NCBI RefSeq assembly: GCF_000020645.1
Contig: NC_011060.1
Coordinates: forward strand, 1,192,501-1,256,500
From: Pelodictyon phaeoclathratiforme BU-1
GTDB lineage: Bacteria; Bacteroidota; Chlorobiia; Chlorobiales; Chlorobiaceae
DNA length: 64,000 nucleotides
Reading direction: 5' to 3'
The notes under the pieces were generated by a model. The model was not told the origin of the DNA. It saw only the letters and a program-made list of their open reading frames with translations, and ran no database searches. The position numbers and the translations under genes are program-made. Shown here one piece after another: positions 43,051 to 52,295 of the stretch. Positions within the stretch are counted from its first letter, which is position 1. The number at the start of each line of letters is the position of its first letter.

Positions 43051-44319
43051 TCAGTTGCCGAGCGTATACCAGAGCAGGAAGAGCGATGAGACGGTCATCA
43101 TCAGAAATGTTGCAATACCAAAAAAATTGGACCAGCCGTTGTTGGTATATTTTCCCATGATTTTTTTATTGTTGCAGATGTGCAGAATCAGGGCAATAAG
43201 TACCGGTGCGGTTACTCCATAAAGTACAGCGGTGTATATCAAAGCCTGGATAGGGCTTATACCGATGAAATGAATGAGCAGACCAATAACGAGAGAGAGT
43301 CCCATTGTCAGGTAAAATCCAGGCGCCTCGTAGTATTTTTTGTCAAATCCTTCATTCCAGCCAAATGTTTCTGCAATCATATAGCTCAATGATCCGGCAA
43401 GCACCGGAATGGCAAGAAATCCTGTACCAATGACTCCGAGTGCAAAGAGGAGATAGGCCTGGTCTCCGGCAAGAGGACGCAGTGCCCGTGCAGCCTCTTC
43501 TACAGTATTGACATGATGAATGCCAGCGTTGAACAAGACCGTTCCTGCCGCCAGAATGATGAAGTAAAAGACCACATTGGTAAAGAGCATCCCTCCCTTC
43601 ACATCAGCTTCCATGTTGTCCATATTTCTTTTGTCTACAATCAGCCGCTTTTCATGTCGTTCTTCAACCTCCATGGATGCTTGCCAGAAAAAAAGATATG
43701 GTGAAATGGTGGTGCCAAGAATGCCAACCAGCGCCATAAAATAGGCCTTGTCGGGTGTAACTGTTGGCAAAACGGTATCCTTGAGTACCTGGGGCCAGTT
43801 GACATCAATGAGAAAGGGTATCAGGATGTAGCTGAACAGGGTGAGGCAGAGCCATTTCAGGATAAGGGCTATTTTATGGTATGACCAGAAAATGACACTG
43901 TAGAGAATCAGCATTGTGAACAGGAGCGAGAAAAAAAAACCAGGTATAGCAGGGAAGAGAAGATTGCCAACAGCTCCCATCCCGGCAATGTCGGCACCGA
44001 TATTGAGGGTAATGGAGGGAAAACTGATGAAAAGAATGGCATAGAGGAAATATTTTGGATAATAGCGCTTTATGGCGCCGGTAAGGCCGTGGTTGGTAAC
44101 CAGTCCGATACGTGCACACATCTCCTGGATGGAGACCATCAATGGATAGGTTACAAGGGCGCTCCAAAGTAACTGCGACCCAAATGCTGCTCCTGCCTGG
44201 GTGTAGGTTGCAATACCTGAAGGATCATCGTCACTTGCTCCGGTAATCAGGCCCGGACCAAGCTTTCCCCAGAACCGTTGTATCAGGCCCTCTTTTTTTG
44301 CTTTTGGTTTCATCTTCAT
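43051..44319 (-). CDS. NRAMP-family divalent-metal transporter, divergent type
   Basis: A 422 aa inner-membrane transporter with about 11 hydrophobic segments. The N-terminal GPGLITGASDDDPSGIATYTQAG clearly belongs to the NRAMP superfamily, but the canonical helix-1 motif DPGN is DPSG (32-35) and the helix-6 MPH motif is replaced by ISPYLFFWQAS near residue 205. The methionine that gives selectivity for Mn and Fe is therefore missing. This places it with NRAMP-related proteins, some of which move Mg2+. The substrate is unproved. It lies beside a decayed HsdM fragment and diverges from a small membrane protein gene. Confidence 0.88.
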   Translation of the reverse strand: MKMKPKAKKEGLIQRFWGKLGPGLITGASDDDPSGIATYTQAGAAFGSQLLWSALVTYPLMVSIQEMCARIGLVTNHGLTGAIKRYYPKYFLYAILFISFPSITLNIGADIAGMGAVGNLLFPAIPGFFFSLLFTMLILYSVIFWSYHKIALILKWLCLTLFSYILIPFLIDVNWPQVLKDTVLPTVTPDKAYFMALVGILGTTISPYLFFWQASMEVEERHEKRLIVDKRNMDNMEADVKGGMLFTNVVFYFIILAAGTVLFNAGIHHVNTVEEAARALRPLAGDQAYLLFALGVIGTGFLAIPVLAGSLSYMIAETFGWNEGFDKKYYEAPGFYLTMGLSLVIGLLIHFIGISPIQALIYTAVLYGVTAPVLIALILHICNNKKIMGKYTNNGWSNFFGIATFLMMTVSSLFLLWYTLGN

Positions 44320-44463
44320 AAGCTCATTTGCAGAATTGAAACAGTTCGGTTGACCCGTATTCGGAAAATATCAAAAACCCTTGCCTATATTCTAAACGGG
44401 TGCATTTTCGTCTACAAGTGACAGCCTCTTTCCAGGGATAATGATCGCATCTGATTGCTGGCA

Positions 44464-44763
44464 ATGAAAACCGAAGGATTTGATGATTTCCAATCTTGCT
44501 CTGATTCTGACCAACCGCTCCTGGAGCCGGACTTTTTTTCTGCCATGCGCTTGACCAATGGAGTTGTCTTTCCGGTGGTTGCCGGTGCACTCCTTTTTTT
44601 GGGGATTGTCCTTTATGTTCCTTTTTTTGTTCATCTTTTCAGATTTTCTGCCTTACATTCCCTTTATCTTTTTCTGTGTATTGTTGCTGGTATCGGGAGT
44701 GTGCCCTGTTTTGAAGCGGTGAAGTGGTTTGTCGCATCCAGATTATCGAGGAAACGCATGTGA
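44464..44763 (+). CDS. Small two-segment membrane protein, hypothetical
   Basis: A 99 aa frame from the ATG at 44464. A short acidic N-terminus (about 1-30) is followed by two hydrophobic segments (about 33-52 and 62-80) and a basic C-terminal end (SRLSRKRM), consistent with both ends in the cytoplasm. I do not recognise a family. It diverges from the NRAMP-like gene. The coding assignment rests on the clean membrane topology and absence of an alternative. Confidence 0.5.
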   Translation: MKTEGFDDFQSCSDSDQPLLEPDFFSAMRLTNGVVFPVVAGALLFLGIVLYVPFFVHLFRFSALHSLYLFLCIVAGIGSVPCFEAVKWFVASRLSRKRM

Positions 44764-45094
44764 TTTTGTCCGCAACAAAAATCGGTTTTCTGTTATTTGA
44801 AAAGGAGCCATTGATCACTTGAACTGCATTTTTTCTGTTTCCAGTTCCAAAGAAATAACTGGCAGCCTTGATTTTTCTTGCGAAATATGTCGAAAAGAGG
44901 GATCTCCTCTCAGCAAGGCTATGTTTCGTAATAGTGTGGAATGGACAGTGAAAAATATCTCAGACAATCACAAGCATAACGCCAGATCATGATAAATTTT
45001 TCTTGTTCTTTTCGTTACGAGGTAAGCTGAAAAAATCCATTGCCTCGGATTGCAGGCGCAATGTTATTTTTGTAATCATTTTAATTCAAAAATA
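44764..45094. other. Intergenic region before the CorA-like gene
   Basis: About 331 bp, A/T-rich toward its right end. No hairpin, RNA gene or protein-like frame was seen. It presumably contains the promoter of the CorA-like gene. Confidence 0.4.
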
Positions 45095-46021
45095 ATGAGG
45101 GAGTTTCTCAAAAACGGAAATGGACTGGAACGTACTGATGAATGGCAAAAAAATTGCTGGATCAATATTGAATGTCCTGATGAAAATGACAAAGATTATG
45201 TAATCAATGAACTGAAACTGCCACTCTCTTTTTATTGTGATATTGAGGATATAGATGAACGGCCACGTATTGAAATTGAGGATGGGTGGTACTTTATTCT
45301 GCTGCGAATTCCTTATAAAACCAATGATACTGATTTGCCCTTCACCACGATTCCTCTCGGTGTTATCTTTAATAAAGATTTGATTTTATCAATTTGTTTT
45401 TTCAAGACCGATCTGATACAGGACTTTATTGAGCATACAAAACGAAAGAATATTGTTGTTGAGAATAATTTTGATCTTCTTCTCAAGTTACTGCTCTCTT
45501 CAAGCATCTGGTTTTTGAAATATTTAAAACAGATTAACCAGCAAATCAAAAATGCTGAAAGCAAGCTTGACAAATCTATTAAAAATGAAGATCTCCAGAC
45601 ATTGTTGCAGATTGAAAAATGTCTTGTCTATTTTTTAACCTCTCTCAAGGGAAACGATATTTTACTGCATAGAATAAAAAATATCAAATCTAAAAGGGAT
45701 GAATTTGATCTTGACCTGATAGAGGACGTTGAGGTTGAGTTAAAGCAGGCGCAGGAGATAACCAATATCTATAGCGACATTCTGAGCGGTATGATGGATG
45801 CTTATGCTTCGGTTATTTCCAATAATCTTAATGTTGTGATGAAGCGTTTGACCTCAATATCTATTATCCTGATGATCCCGACCTTGATTGCCAGCTTGTA
45901 TGGCATGAATGTTCCCAATGCACTGGAAAACTCTCCTTATGGATTCTGGGCCATTCTTCTTTTTTCCTTTTTGCTTTCAACATCAGGAGTTCTGTTTTTT
46001 AAAAGCCGAAATTGGCTTTAA
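45095..46021 (+). CDS. CorA-family Mg2+/Co2+ transporter
   Basis: A 308 aa CorA-family channel from the ATG at 45095 (MREFLKNGNG); a longer frame begins at 45050. The cytoplasmic domain is followed by long helices (about 130-235) rich in Lys and Glu, two C-terminal membrane segments, and the pore signature YGMNVPNALE. Codons are more A/T-rich (many AAA, AAT, ATT) than in neighbouring genes, which could reflect horizontal acquisition. Its last bases overlap the convergent exonuclease-like gene by four. Confidence 0.92.
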   Translation: MREFLKNGNGLERTDEWQKNCWINIECPDENDKDYVINELKLPLSFYCDIEDIDERPRIEIEDGWYFILLRIPYKTNDTDLPFTTIPLGVIFNKDLILSICFFKTDLIQDFIEHTKRKNIVVENNFDLLLKLLLSSSIWFLKYLKQINQQIKNAESKLDKSIKNEDLQTLLQIEKCLVYFLTSLKGNDILLHRIKNIKSKRDEFDLDLIEDVEVELKQAQEITNIYSDILSGMMDAYASVISNNLNVVMKRLTSISIILMIPTLIASLYGMNVPNALENSPYGFWAILLFSFLLSTSGVLFFKSRNWL

Positions 46022-47046
46022 GGCATAATACGGCTCTTCAGGAGCAGTGGCAGGTGGTCGGAGTAGCCTCCGGTATATTTTCTTTTTTCAAATGTTGCAT
46101 AGGGCTTGTTGCCAGTGGCATCGAGAAGCCGGAAAAAAGAGAAGCAACGGAATGCGTTTTGTGGGGCATAAAGTCCAAGCTCATCAAACATTCCTGCACT
46201 CAGAAGAATCTGGTCGATCTGTTGCCAACGGTTTTTGTACGAGTAACTTCCGATCCCCTCATAGCCGCTCCAGCAGTTGTAAAGAAATTTTTTACCGTTT
46301 GTTTTGAGCCTGGCGGCATCAAATGTCGAACCGAGCCCCTCTCTCAAGGATCGGTTGCCTGGTTCATCGTTAAAGTCTCCCATGATGATAACATCCGCTT
46401 TTGGTTTGCTGAGAAGCAGGCTATCGAGAATGTGACGGGCAACGCTGGCGGCTGCAACTCTTTTGGGTTCAGTCCAGTGGGTGTCGAAAGAGCGTGATGG
46501 CCAGTGGTTCAGAATGAGGTGAAAGGGGTGGCCCTCACTTAAAAATTCAGCAACGATGATTTTGCGAGTTGCCCTCTCTGCGCTCGCAACGCTGTAGGCT
46601 TTCGATGCTTTTGCCTGTACGGTTTGTGGATTGAAGGCGAGTCCGATATCGATACCTCTTGGATCGGAAGAGTTGTGATAAATGGTTTTATAGCCGATAT
46701 CCGGAATCCCGGAGAGTGTTTTCTCGAACACCTCTCGGTTTTCTACCTCTGCAAAAGCCAAAAGATCAGGATATGCATTGTAGTCGGGGTGTGCTTTCAC
46801 TGCTGAAAGGAGGTGGCGGATGCGCATCTGTTTCAGGATGAGTTTTTTTTCTGTCCAGTGCAGCTTTCCTTCCGGGGTAAAATCATCGTCGTTGGTTATC
46901 GGGTCATTGCGCGTATCGAATAAATTTTCAACGTTCCACCACAGAAAGAGTACGCTTTTTCCGGCTTTTGGATTTCCTGCCGCAGGTTGGGATATCCATG
47001 ATACGGCACAGAAAAAAAGAAAAACGTAACAGAGTATTTTTCGCAT
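46018..47046 (-). CDS. Secreted endonuclease/exonuclease/phosphatase-family protein
   Basis: A 342 aa protein with a signal peptide (MRKILCYVFLFFCAVSWISQ, cleavage near AAG at 22-24). It has the metal-dependent EEP fold motifs: WWNVENLFDTRNDP, AFAEVENREVFE, LNHWPSRSF, MGDFNDEP and a final SDHLPLLL. These supply the catalytic Asn, Glu, His, Asp and His. The family covers nucleases, sphingomyelinases and inositol phosphatases, so the periplasmic or extracellular substrate is uncertain; a phosphate-scavenging nuclease is plausible. It is a single gene with convergent CorA downstream. Confidence 0.88.
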   Translation of the reverse strand: MRKILCYVFLFFCAVSWISQPAAGNPKAGKSVLFLWWNVENLFDTRNDPITNDDDFTPEGKLHWTEKKLILKQMRIRHLLSAVKAHPDYNAYPDLLAFAEVENREVFEKTLSGIPDIGYKTIYHNSSDPRGIDIGLAFNPQTVQAKASKAYSVASAERATRKIIVAEFLSEGHPFHLILNHWPSRSFDTHWTEPKRVAAASVARHILDSLLLSKPKADVIIMGDFNDEPGNRSLREGLGSTFDAARLKTNGKKFLYNCWSGYEGIGSYSYKNRWQQIDQILLSAGMFDELGLYAPQNAFRCFSFFRLLDATGNKPYATFEKRKYTGGYSDHLPLLLKSRIMP

Positions 47047-47153
47047 AACCTCTTTCGCTGGAATTTTTTTTCTTTACCATAATGATTATGTAACTTAATC
47101 GGGATTTTCCAGTTGTCCATATTTTTTTATTCTCCAACGATCCGGGAAGCATT

Positions 47154-47555
47154 ATGACCCAGAAGAGTGATGTCAAGGAACAAGCTAAAGATATCCTCGA
47201 GGAGACTCTTGACAGGGAGGCGGTTATTGTTTTGGCAAGGATATCGGAAGAGATGAAGCTCCTCTTTCAGGCCCATCCGGAACCAGCAATGGCTAAGGTC
47301 AAGGAGATTGTGACTGGTTTTTTTCTGGAAAACGGGAAATCGGAACAGTTTATTGACGATTGGATCCATACCTCCGAAGAGTACAGCAGGGCAAGGGGGC
47401 TTGGAGAACAGCACCAGCCGAAAGCGATGTTGTCAGATTTGGGAGTATTCAGATTTATGAGCTTTCTGAGAGATAAGGGATTGACCGACGATCAGATTTC
47501 TATTGTTTTGACAGGTGCGGTGCAACAGGCAGCTTCCGAGCAGGCGAGTCAGTAA
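47154..47555 (+). CDS. Conserved-looking hypothetical protein, helical
   Basis: A 133 aa soluble, acidic and mostly helical protein that I cannot place in a family. Notable stretches are EQAKDILEETLDREAVIVLA, FFLENGKSEQFIDDWI and DQISIVLTGAVQQAA. It has no cysteines, no signal peptide and no membrane segment. It lies 75 bp upstream of purC on the same strand. It may be specific to green sulfur bacteria. Confidence 0.7.
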   Translation: MTQKSDVKEQAKDILEETLDREAVIVLARISEEMKLLFQAHPEPAMAKVKEIVTGFFLENGKSEQFIDDWIHTSEEYSRARGLGEQHQPKAMLSDLGVFRFMSFLRDKGLTDDQISIVLTGAVQQAASEQASQ

Positions 47556-47630
47556 AAGGGTTATTTCGATGTATGCGATATTAACGGCTGTTATTTTCGA
47601 CAGTTAATCACAAAATAATTACATTTATAC

Positions 47631-48341
47631 ATGAAAAAGACGACACAACTCTACGAAGGCAAGGCTAAAAAGGTATTTTTGACGGATGATGCTGATCTGG
47701 TGATACAGGAGTTCAAGGATGATGCTACAGCGTTCAATAACAAGAAAAAGGGGAGTATTGCCGAGAAAGGTGTGGTGAACAATGCTATTTCAAGCAAGCT
47801 CTTTACGTTGCTTGAAGCGCAGGGTATTCGCACTCACTTTGTTGAAAAACTCTCTGATCGCGATATGCTTTGCCGTTACCTCGATATCATCAAGGTGGAG
47901 GTTGTTGTGCGCAATATTGCCGCAGGGTCGCTGGTAAAGCGGTATGGGTTCAGTGAAGGAACGGTGCTGGCAATGCCTATTGTTGAGTTCTATCTGAAGG
48001 ATGATGATCTTGATGATCCGCTGATGAATGAGGCCCATGCTGTGGCGCTTGGTGTTGCAACGCTTGAGGAACTTGCTTTTCTTAAAAATCGGGCGGAAGC
48101 TATCAATGTTCTGCTCAAAGCGTTTTTTGCAGAAAGAAAGTTGAAGCTTGTCGATTTCAAACTTGAATTCGGTCGGCACAACAACGAGATATTGCTTGGT
48201 GATGAGATTAGTCCGGATACCTGTCGCTTCTGGGATCTTGAGACGAACGAAAAAATGGATAAGGATCGTTTTCGTTTTGATCTGGGCGGGGTTGAAGATG
48301 CATACAGCGAAGTGCAGAAAAGAGTTCTTGATCTTGACTGA
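47631..48341 (+). CDS. purC: Phosphoribosylaminoimidazole-succinocarboxamide synthase
   Basis: SAICAR synthetase of purine biosynthesis, joining CAIR and aspartate with ATP. 236 aa, typical for the short bacterial form. Present are LYEGKAKKVF, the phosphate loop segment FNNKKKGSIAEKG, VVVRNIAAGSLVKRYG, LVDFKLEFG and the ISPDTCRFWD block. Clean start at 47631 and normal length. Confidence 0.97.
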   Translation: MKKTTQLYEGKAKKVFLTDDADLVIQEFKDDATAFNNKKKGSIAEKGVVNNAISSKLFTLLEAQGIRTHFVEKLSDRDMLCRYLDIIKVEVVVRNIAAGSLVKRYGFSEGTVLAMPIVEFYLKDDDLDDPLMNEAHAVALGVATLEELAFLKNRAEAINVLLKAFFAERKLKLVDFKLEFGRHNNEILLGDEISPDTCRFWDLETNEKMDKDRFRFDLGGVEDAYSEVQKRVLDLD

Positions 48342-48370
48342 GGCCAATACAACAGAGGAGGGGATTTGTT

Positions 48371-49015
48371 ATGCTTGAAGCTGTGATTGTCTGGCTGCAG
48401 CATGCAGATCCTTTTGCTGTCTATGTTTTTCTGTTTTTTATCGCTTTTCTTGAAAATGTTGTACCGCCTATACCCGGAGATCTTCCCATCGCATTTATCG
48501 GGTATTTGATCTATAAAAGCGGGATAACATTTGCAGGAGCTCTCTTTTCAGCTTCTTTTGGTTCGACAGCAGGGTTTATGCTGGTCTACATGCTCAGTCG
48601 GCATCTCGGTCTGAAATTATATGCTGAGGGTGAGAGCACTGTGCAGCACCGTTTGTCAAAAAGTGTTCATCGCTTTTTCCCTCCTTCGGAAATGGTTTTG
48701 CTTCGCAGGAAATTTGCCACTCATGGTTATCTTGCCGTGCTGGTAAACCGTTTTCTCTTCGGTTCAAGGGCAGTTATTTCGGTTATGGCTGGATTGATGC
48801 ATCTTAAGACGCCATTTGTTCTTCTGGCTTCCCTTACAAGCGCTTTTGTCTGGAATGTTCTTTTGCTTTATAGTGGCTTTCTACTTGGAAGCAACTGGAA
48901 GGATATCGGCAGTTATGCAGCTCTGTACAGTATTCCGGTATCGATTATTTTTGTTGGAGTGCTTTCTTTTTCAGTATGGAAGTTTTTCCGGGAAAGAAAG
49001 CAGAAACATGGTTGA
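48371..49015 (+). CDS. DedA-family membrane protein
   Basis: A 214 aa membrane protein of the DedA/SNARE-associated (VTT) family, related to undecaprenyl-phosphate and phospholipid flippases. It has the family start with FFIAFLENVVPPIPGD (re-entrant acidic motif), GSTAGFMLVYMLSRHLG, and the Arg-containing helix VLVNRFLFGSRAVISVMAG. About five hydrophobic segments. It follows purC by 29 bp with GAGGAGG upstream, so it may be co-transcribed. Confidence 0.9.
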   Translation: MLEAVIVWLQHADPFAVYVFLFFIAFLENVVPPIPGDLPIAFIGYLIYKSGITFAGALFSASFGSTAGFMLVYMLSRHLGLKLYAEGESTVQHRLSKSVHRFFPPSEMVLLRRKFATHGYLAVLVNRFLFGSRAVISVMAGLMHLKTPFVLLASLTSAFVWNVLLLYSGFLLGSNWKDIGSYAALYSIPVSIIFVGVLSFSVWKFFRERKQKHG

Positions 49016-49092
49016 GTTTTTTTGTTATTTATCACCGGCAAATTAACTTGCAGCTTTTTTTTATTTATTCACAAGCATTTTGTTGATCTACC

Positions 49093-50004
49093 ATGGCAAA
49101 AGAGTTAAAACTGTATCCTGCTGAAAAGAAAGGTGAGCTTCTTGAGCTTGCTTCAATTGACGATCTCAAGGAAATGGCCCGTCAGGTCCGTCGGGACGTT
49201 GTCAGAATGCTTGCTATGGCCAATTCTGGCCATACGGGTGGTTCACTCGGCATGGCCGATGTCTTTACTGCGCTCTATTTTCGGGTACTTCAGCATAAGC
49301 CACATGAGTTTTGGCAATATCAGGATGGAGACATGGTGTTTCTTTCCAATGGCCATATTGCGCCAGTCTGGTATAGCGTGCTTGCCCGTTCAGGTTATTT
49401 TCCCCTTGGTGAACTGAACTCTCTGCGGAAGATTAACTCTTATCTTCAAGGTCATCCAACTTCTGAAGCGAGGCTTCCAGGTATCAGAATTGCTTCCGGA
49501 TCTCTTGGACAAGGCCTTTCATCTGCAGTTGGCGCTGCTCTCGGTCTTCGTATTGATGGAAGTGATAATGATGTTTTCTGTCTGATGGGGGATGGTGAGT
49601 GCCAGGAAGGACAGATATGGGAGGCTGCCATGAGTGCATCTCATTACAAGCTTGCCAATATCATTGGTATTGTCGATCACAACAATTTGCAGATTGACGG
49701 AGAGGTTACTTCCATCATGAATGTTGAGCCTTTTGCAGATAAGTGGCGTTCCTTCGGGTGGGATGTCTACCATTGTGATGGTAATGATATGGAAGATGTT
49801 GTCTGCACAGTTGAAAAGATCAAGGCGAGTGATAATCGCTACAGGCCTTCAGTAGTTCTTGCTACAACGATCATGGGAAAAGGTGTTCACTTTTTTGAGG
49901 GGAGTATGCCAGATAAATCGAATTGGCATGGAAAACCTCCATCGAAAGATGATGCCGTCAAAGCTCTTGCCATCCTTGGTGAGACTCGTTTCGGTGATTT
50001 TTAG
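49093..50004 (+). CDS. tktA: Transketolase, N-terminal subunit
   Basis: Thiamine-diphosphate-binding half of a split transketolase, 303 aa. It shows NSGHTGGSLGMAD, HGHPT-type segment LQGHPTSEARLPG, and the TPP motif GDGECQEGQIWE running to VDHNN. It needs the C-terminal subunit encoded at 35138 on the same strand 13 kb away. It heads an operon with rsmD, coaD, an aminotransferase and an acyltransferase, with gaps of 1-25 bp. Both halves look intact. Confidence 0.93.
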   Translation: MAKELKLYPAEKKGELLELASIDDLKEMARQVRRDVVRMLAMANSGHTGGSLGMADVFTALYFRVLQHKPHEFWQYQDGDMVFLSNGHIAPVWYSVLARSGYFPLGELNSLRKINSYLQGHPTSEARLPGIRIASGSLGQGLSSAVGAALGLRIDGSDNDVFCLMGDGECQEGQIWEAAMSASHYKLANIIGIVDHNNLQIDGEVTSIMNVEPFADKWRSFGWDVYHCDGNDMEDVVCTVEKIKASDNRYRPSVVLATTIMGKGVHFFEGSMPDKSNWHGKPPSKDDAVKALAILGETRFGDF

Positions 50005-50018
50005 GCCGAAGTAATTTC

Positions 50019-50555
50019 GTGCAGATTCTGGGGGGTACATATAAAGGACGGAAAATCAGGAGCTCATCGTCGCTCGCTATCCGTCCTTGCAGCAGCAGAG
50101 TGAAGAAGTCGCTTTTTGATATGCTCACGGCAAGGATGGATTTTGAAGGTGTTTCAGTTCTGGATTTGTTTGCGGGTTTTGGTTCTCTGGGTTTTGAAGC
50201 GTTGAGTCGTGGGGCTCAGTCGGTCTGCTTTGTCGACCAGCATGTTGATGCTCTGAAGGCAATGAAGGCAACCGCTCTTCAGTTAGCGCTTCACGATCGG
50301 GTTAAAATTGTCAATTCGGACGTTTTGGCATTTCTTGGCCGTACGACCGGGCAGTTTGATCTTCTCTTTTGTGATCCTCCCTATTCCTGGCCTGATTATG
50401 AACGGTTGATAGAAAAGATGTTCGCAAGTACTCTTCTCTCTCAGGATGGTCTGGTGCTGATGGAGCATAGTGCCCATCTTGATTTTAGTCACTCGCCCTT
50501 TTACTCGTTTCACCGCGATTACGGCATGACGAGAGTTACTTTTTTTCAGCATTGA
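50019..50555 (+). CDS. rsmD: 16S rRNA (guanine966-N2)-methyltransferase
   Basis: RsmD-type methyltransferase acting on 16S rRNA in the 30S subunit, 178 aa. It starts with GTG at 50019, 14 bp after the transketolase stop (MQILGGTYKGRKI when initiated). It contains RPCSSRVKKSLFDML, SAM motif VLDLFAGFGSLGFEAL, and the catalytic DPPY in LLFCDPPYSWPDY. It commonly precedes coaD in bacteria, as it does here. Confidence 0.95.
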   Translation: MQILGGTYKGRKIRSSSSLAIRPCSSRVKKSLFDMLTARMDFEGVSVLDLFAGFGSLGFEALSRGAQSVCFVDQHVDALKAMKATALQLALHDRVKIVNSDVLAFLGRTTGQFDLLFCDPPYSWPDYERLIEKMFASTLLSQDGLVLMEHSAHLDFSHSPFYSFHRDYGMTRVTFFQH

Positions 50556-50568
50556 TTTTGTTCAGCAA

Positions 50569-51060
50569 ATGAAACAGAAAGCTATTTATCCAGGAACGTT
50601 CGATCCTTTTACCAACGGCCATCTTGATGTGCTTGAACGTGCCTTGAATATTTTTGAGGAGGTTATAGTCGTCATTGCCGAGAATTGCCAGAAACATGCA
50701 CTCTTTACCATTGAAGAGCGAGAGGCGATGACCAGGGAGGTGACCTGCGATTATCCCGGCGTAACCGTTGAAGTGTTGCACAGGGGACTTCTTGCCGATT
50801 ATGCGCGTCAGGTCGGAGCGAGAGCTATTGTCAGAGGGGTCAGGCAGGTTAAGGATTTTGAGTACGAGTTTCAGATGTCGCTTCTTAACCGTCAACTCTA
50901 TCCAGAGGTGACTACGGTTTTTCTGATGCCGAATGTTAAATATACCTACGTGGCTTCATCTATCATCAAGGAGGTTGCCATGTTGGGCGGCGATGTCAGC
51001 AAATTTGTGCATCCTTGCGTTCTGGAGATGATGCATCAAAAACGTGAAGAACAGAACTGA
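50569..51060 (+). CDS. coaD: Phosphopantetheine adenylyltransferase
   Basis: Penultimate step of coenzyme A synthesis, 163 aa, hexameric nucleotidyltransferase. N-terminal IYPGTFDPFTNGH includes the TxGH motif (15-18), with GARAIVRGVRQVKDFEYEF and the C-terminal SSIIKEVAMLGGDVSKFVH block. It lies 13 bp after rsmD. Confidence 0.97.
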   Translation: MKQKAIYPGTFDPFTNGHLDVLERALNIFEEVIVVIAENCQKHALFTIEEREAMTREVTCDYPGVTVEVLHRGLLADYARQVGARAIVRGVRQVKDFEYEFQMSLLNRQLYPEVTTVFLMPNVKYTYVASSIIKEVAMLGGDVSKFVHPCVLEMMHQKREEQN

Positions 51061-51085
51061 AAAAAATATAATAAACCATTTATAT

Positions 51086-52294
51086 ATGTCGAAAACAGTT
51101 ATTCCGGAAGAACAATATCTCACCCGCAGGGTGCTCAGCATGCAGGAATCGCAGACCATGCGAATCAGCAATCTGGCCAATAAAATGAAAGCTGAAGGTC
51201 GTGATATCGTCAGTCTTTCAGCCGGTGAGCCGGATTTCCCTACCCCAGCCCACGTCAACCAGGCTGGTATCGATGCCATTAATGCCGGGTTTACCCGTTA
51301 TACAGCAAATTCAGGTATTGCTGATTTGAAAAAGGCCATTGTAGAAAAGTTCAGACGCGATAATGGTCTGGAGTTTCAGGAAAATCAGATTATCGTCAGC
51401 AATGGAGGAAAGCAGACTCTTGCAAACACCTTTCTTGCTCTTTGCGAAGAGGGTGATGAGGTGATTGTTCCGGCACCTTACTGGGTCAGTTTTCCTGAAA
51501 TGGTTCGTCTTGCAGGCGGCATTCCAGTGATTATTCACACGACTCTGGAAGAGGAATACAAAATGACACCCGCTCAGCTTGATGCGGCCATTACCCCAAA
51601 AACGAAGATCGTTGTGTTGAATTCTCCTTCGAATCCAACAGGGGCAGTTTATACAGAAGCTGAAGTACGAGCCTTGATGAAAGTTGTTGAAGGACGTGGT
51701 ATTTTTGTCGTTTCCGACGAAATGTACGATATGATCGTCTATGGTGATGTTCGTCCCTTCTCTCCAGCAAGGATTCCGGAGATGAAAGAGTGGGTCATTG
51801 TGAGTAACGGAGTATCGAAAACCTATGCCATGACGGGATGGAGAATTGGTTACCTTGCAGGCCCCAAATGGCTTATCGATGCCTGTGACAAGATACAGTC
51901 GCAGACCACCTCAAATCCTAATGCTATAGCCCAGAAAGCTGCCGTTGCGGCCCTTACAGGAGATCAGGGAATTGTTGAAGAGCGTCGAGCAGAGTTTGAA
52001 AAGAGGCGCGATTATATGTATGAGGCTCTCAATAGTATACCTGGATTCAAGACGGCTCTTCCTCAGGGTGCGTTTTATATTTTTCCCGATATCAGTGGTT
52101 TGCTCGGTCAGACATTTGATGGCGTTGTTATGAAAGACTCGGCAGATGTTGCCGAATATCTCCTGAAGGTCCATCACGTTGCAACTGTACCGGGGGATGC
52201 GTTCGGCGCACCGGAAAACCTTCGCATGTCCTATGCTGCGTCGATTGCTTCACTGGAAGAGGCGATAAATCGTATCAGGAGAGCTTTTAAATAG
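51086..52294 (+). CDS. Aspartate/prephenate-type aminotransferase (class I, subgroup I-beta)
   Basis: PLP-dependent aminotransferase, 402 aa from the ATG at 51086; the frame extends to 51044 inside coaD. Motifs: SLSAGEPDFPTPAHV, RYTANSGI, NGGKQTLANTF, NSPSNPTGAVY, VSDEMYD, and the PLP lysine Lys245 in SNGVSKTYAMTGWRIGY. This group converts aspartate and 2-oxoglutarate, and several members also act on prephenate or other aromatic keto acids. In a reductive-TCA organism it would assimilate ammonia into aspartate. Part of the tktA-rsmD-coaD operon. Confidence 0.93.
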   Translation: MSKTVIPEEQYLTRRVLSMQESQTMRISNLANKMKAEGRDIVSLSAGEPDFPTPAHVNQAGIDAINAGFTRYTANSGIADLKKAIVEKFRRDNGLEFQENQIIVSNGGKQTLANTFLALCEEGDEVIVPAPYWVSFPEMVRLAGGIPVIIHTTLEEEYKMTPAQLDAAITPKTKIVVLNSPSNPTGAVYTEAEVRALMKVVEGRGIFVVSDEMYDMIVYGDVRPFSPARIPEMKEWVIVSNGVSKTYAMTGWRIGYLAGPKWLIDACDKIQSQTTSNPNAIAQKAAVAALTGDQGIVEERRAEFEKRRDYMYEALNSIPGFKTALPQGAFYIFPDISGLLGQTFDGVVMKDSADVAEYLLKVHHVATVPGDAFGAPENLRMSYAASIASLEEAINRIRRAFK

Positions 52295-52295
52295 G

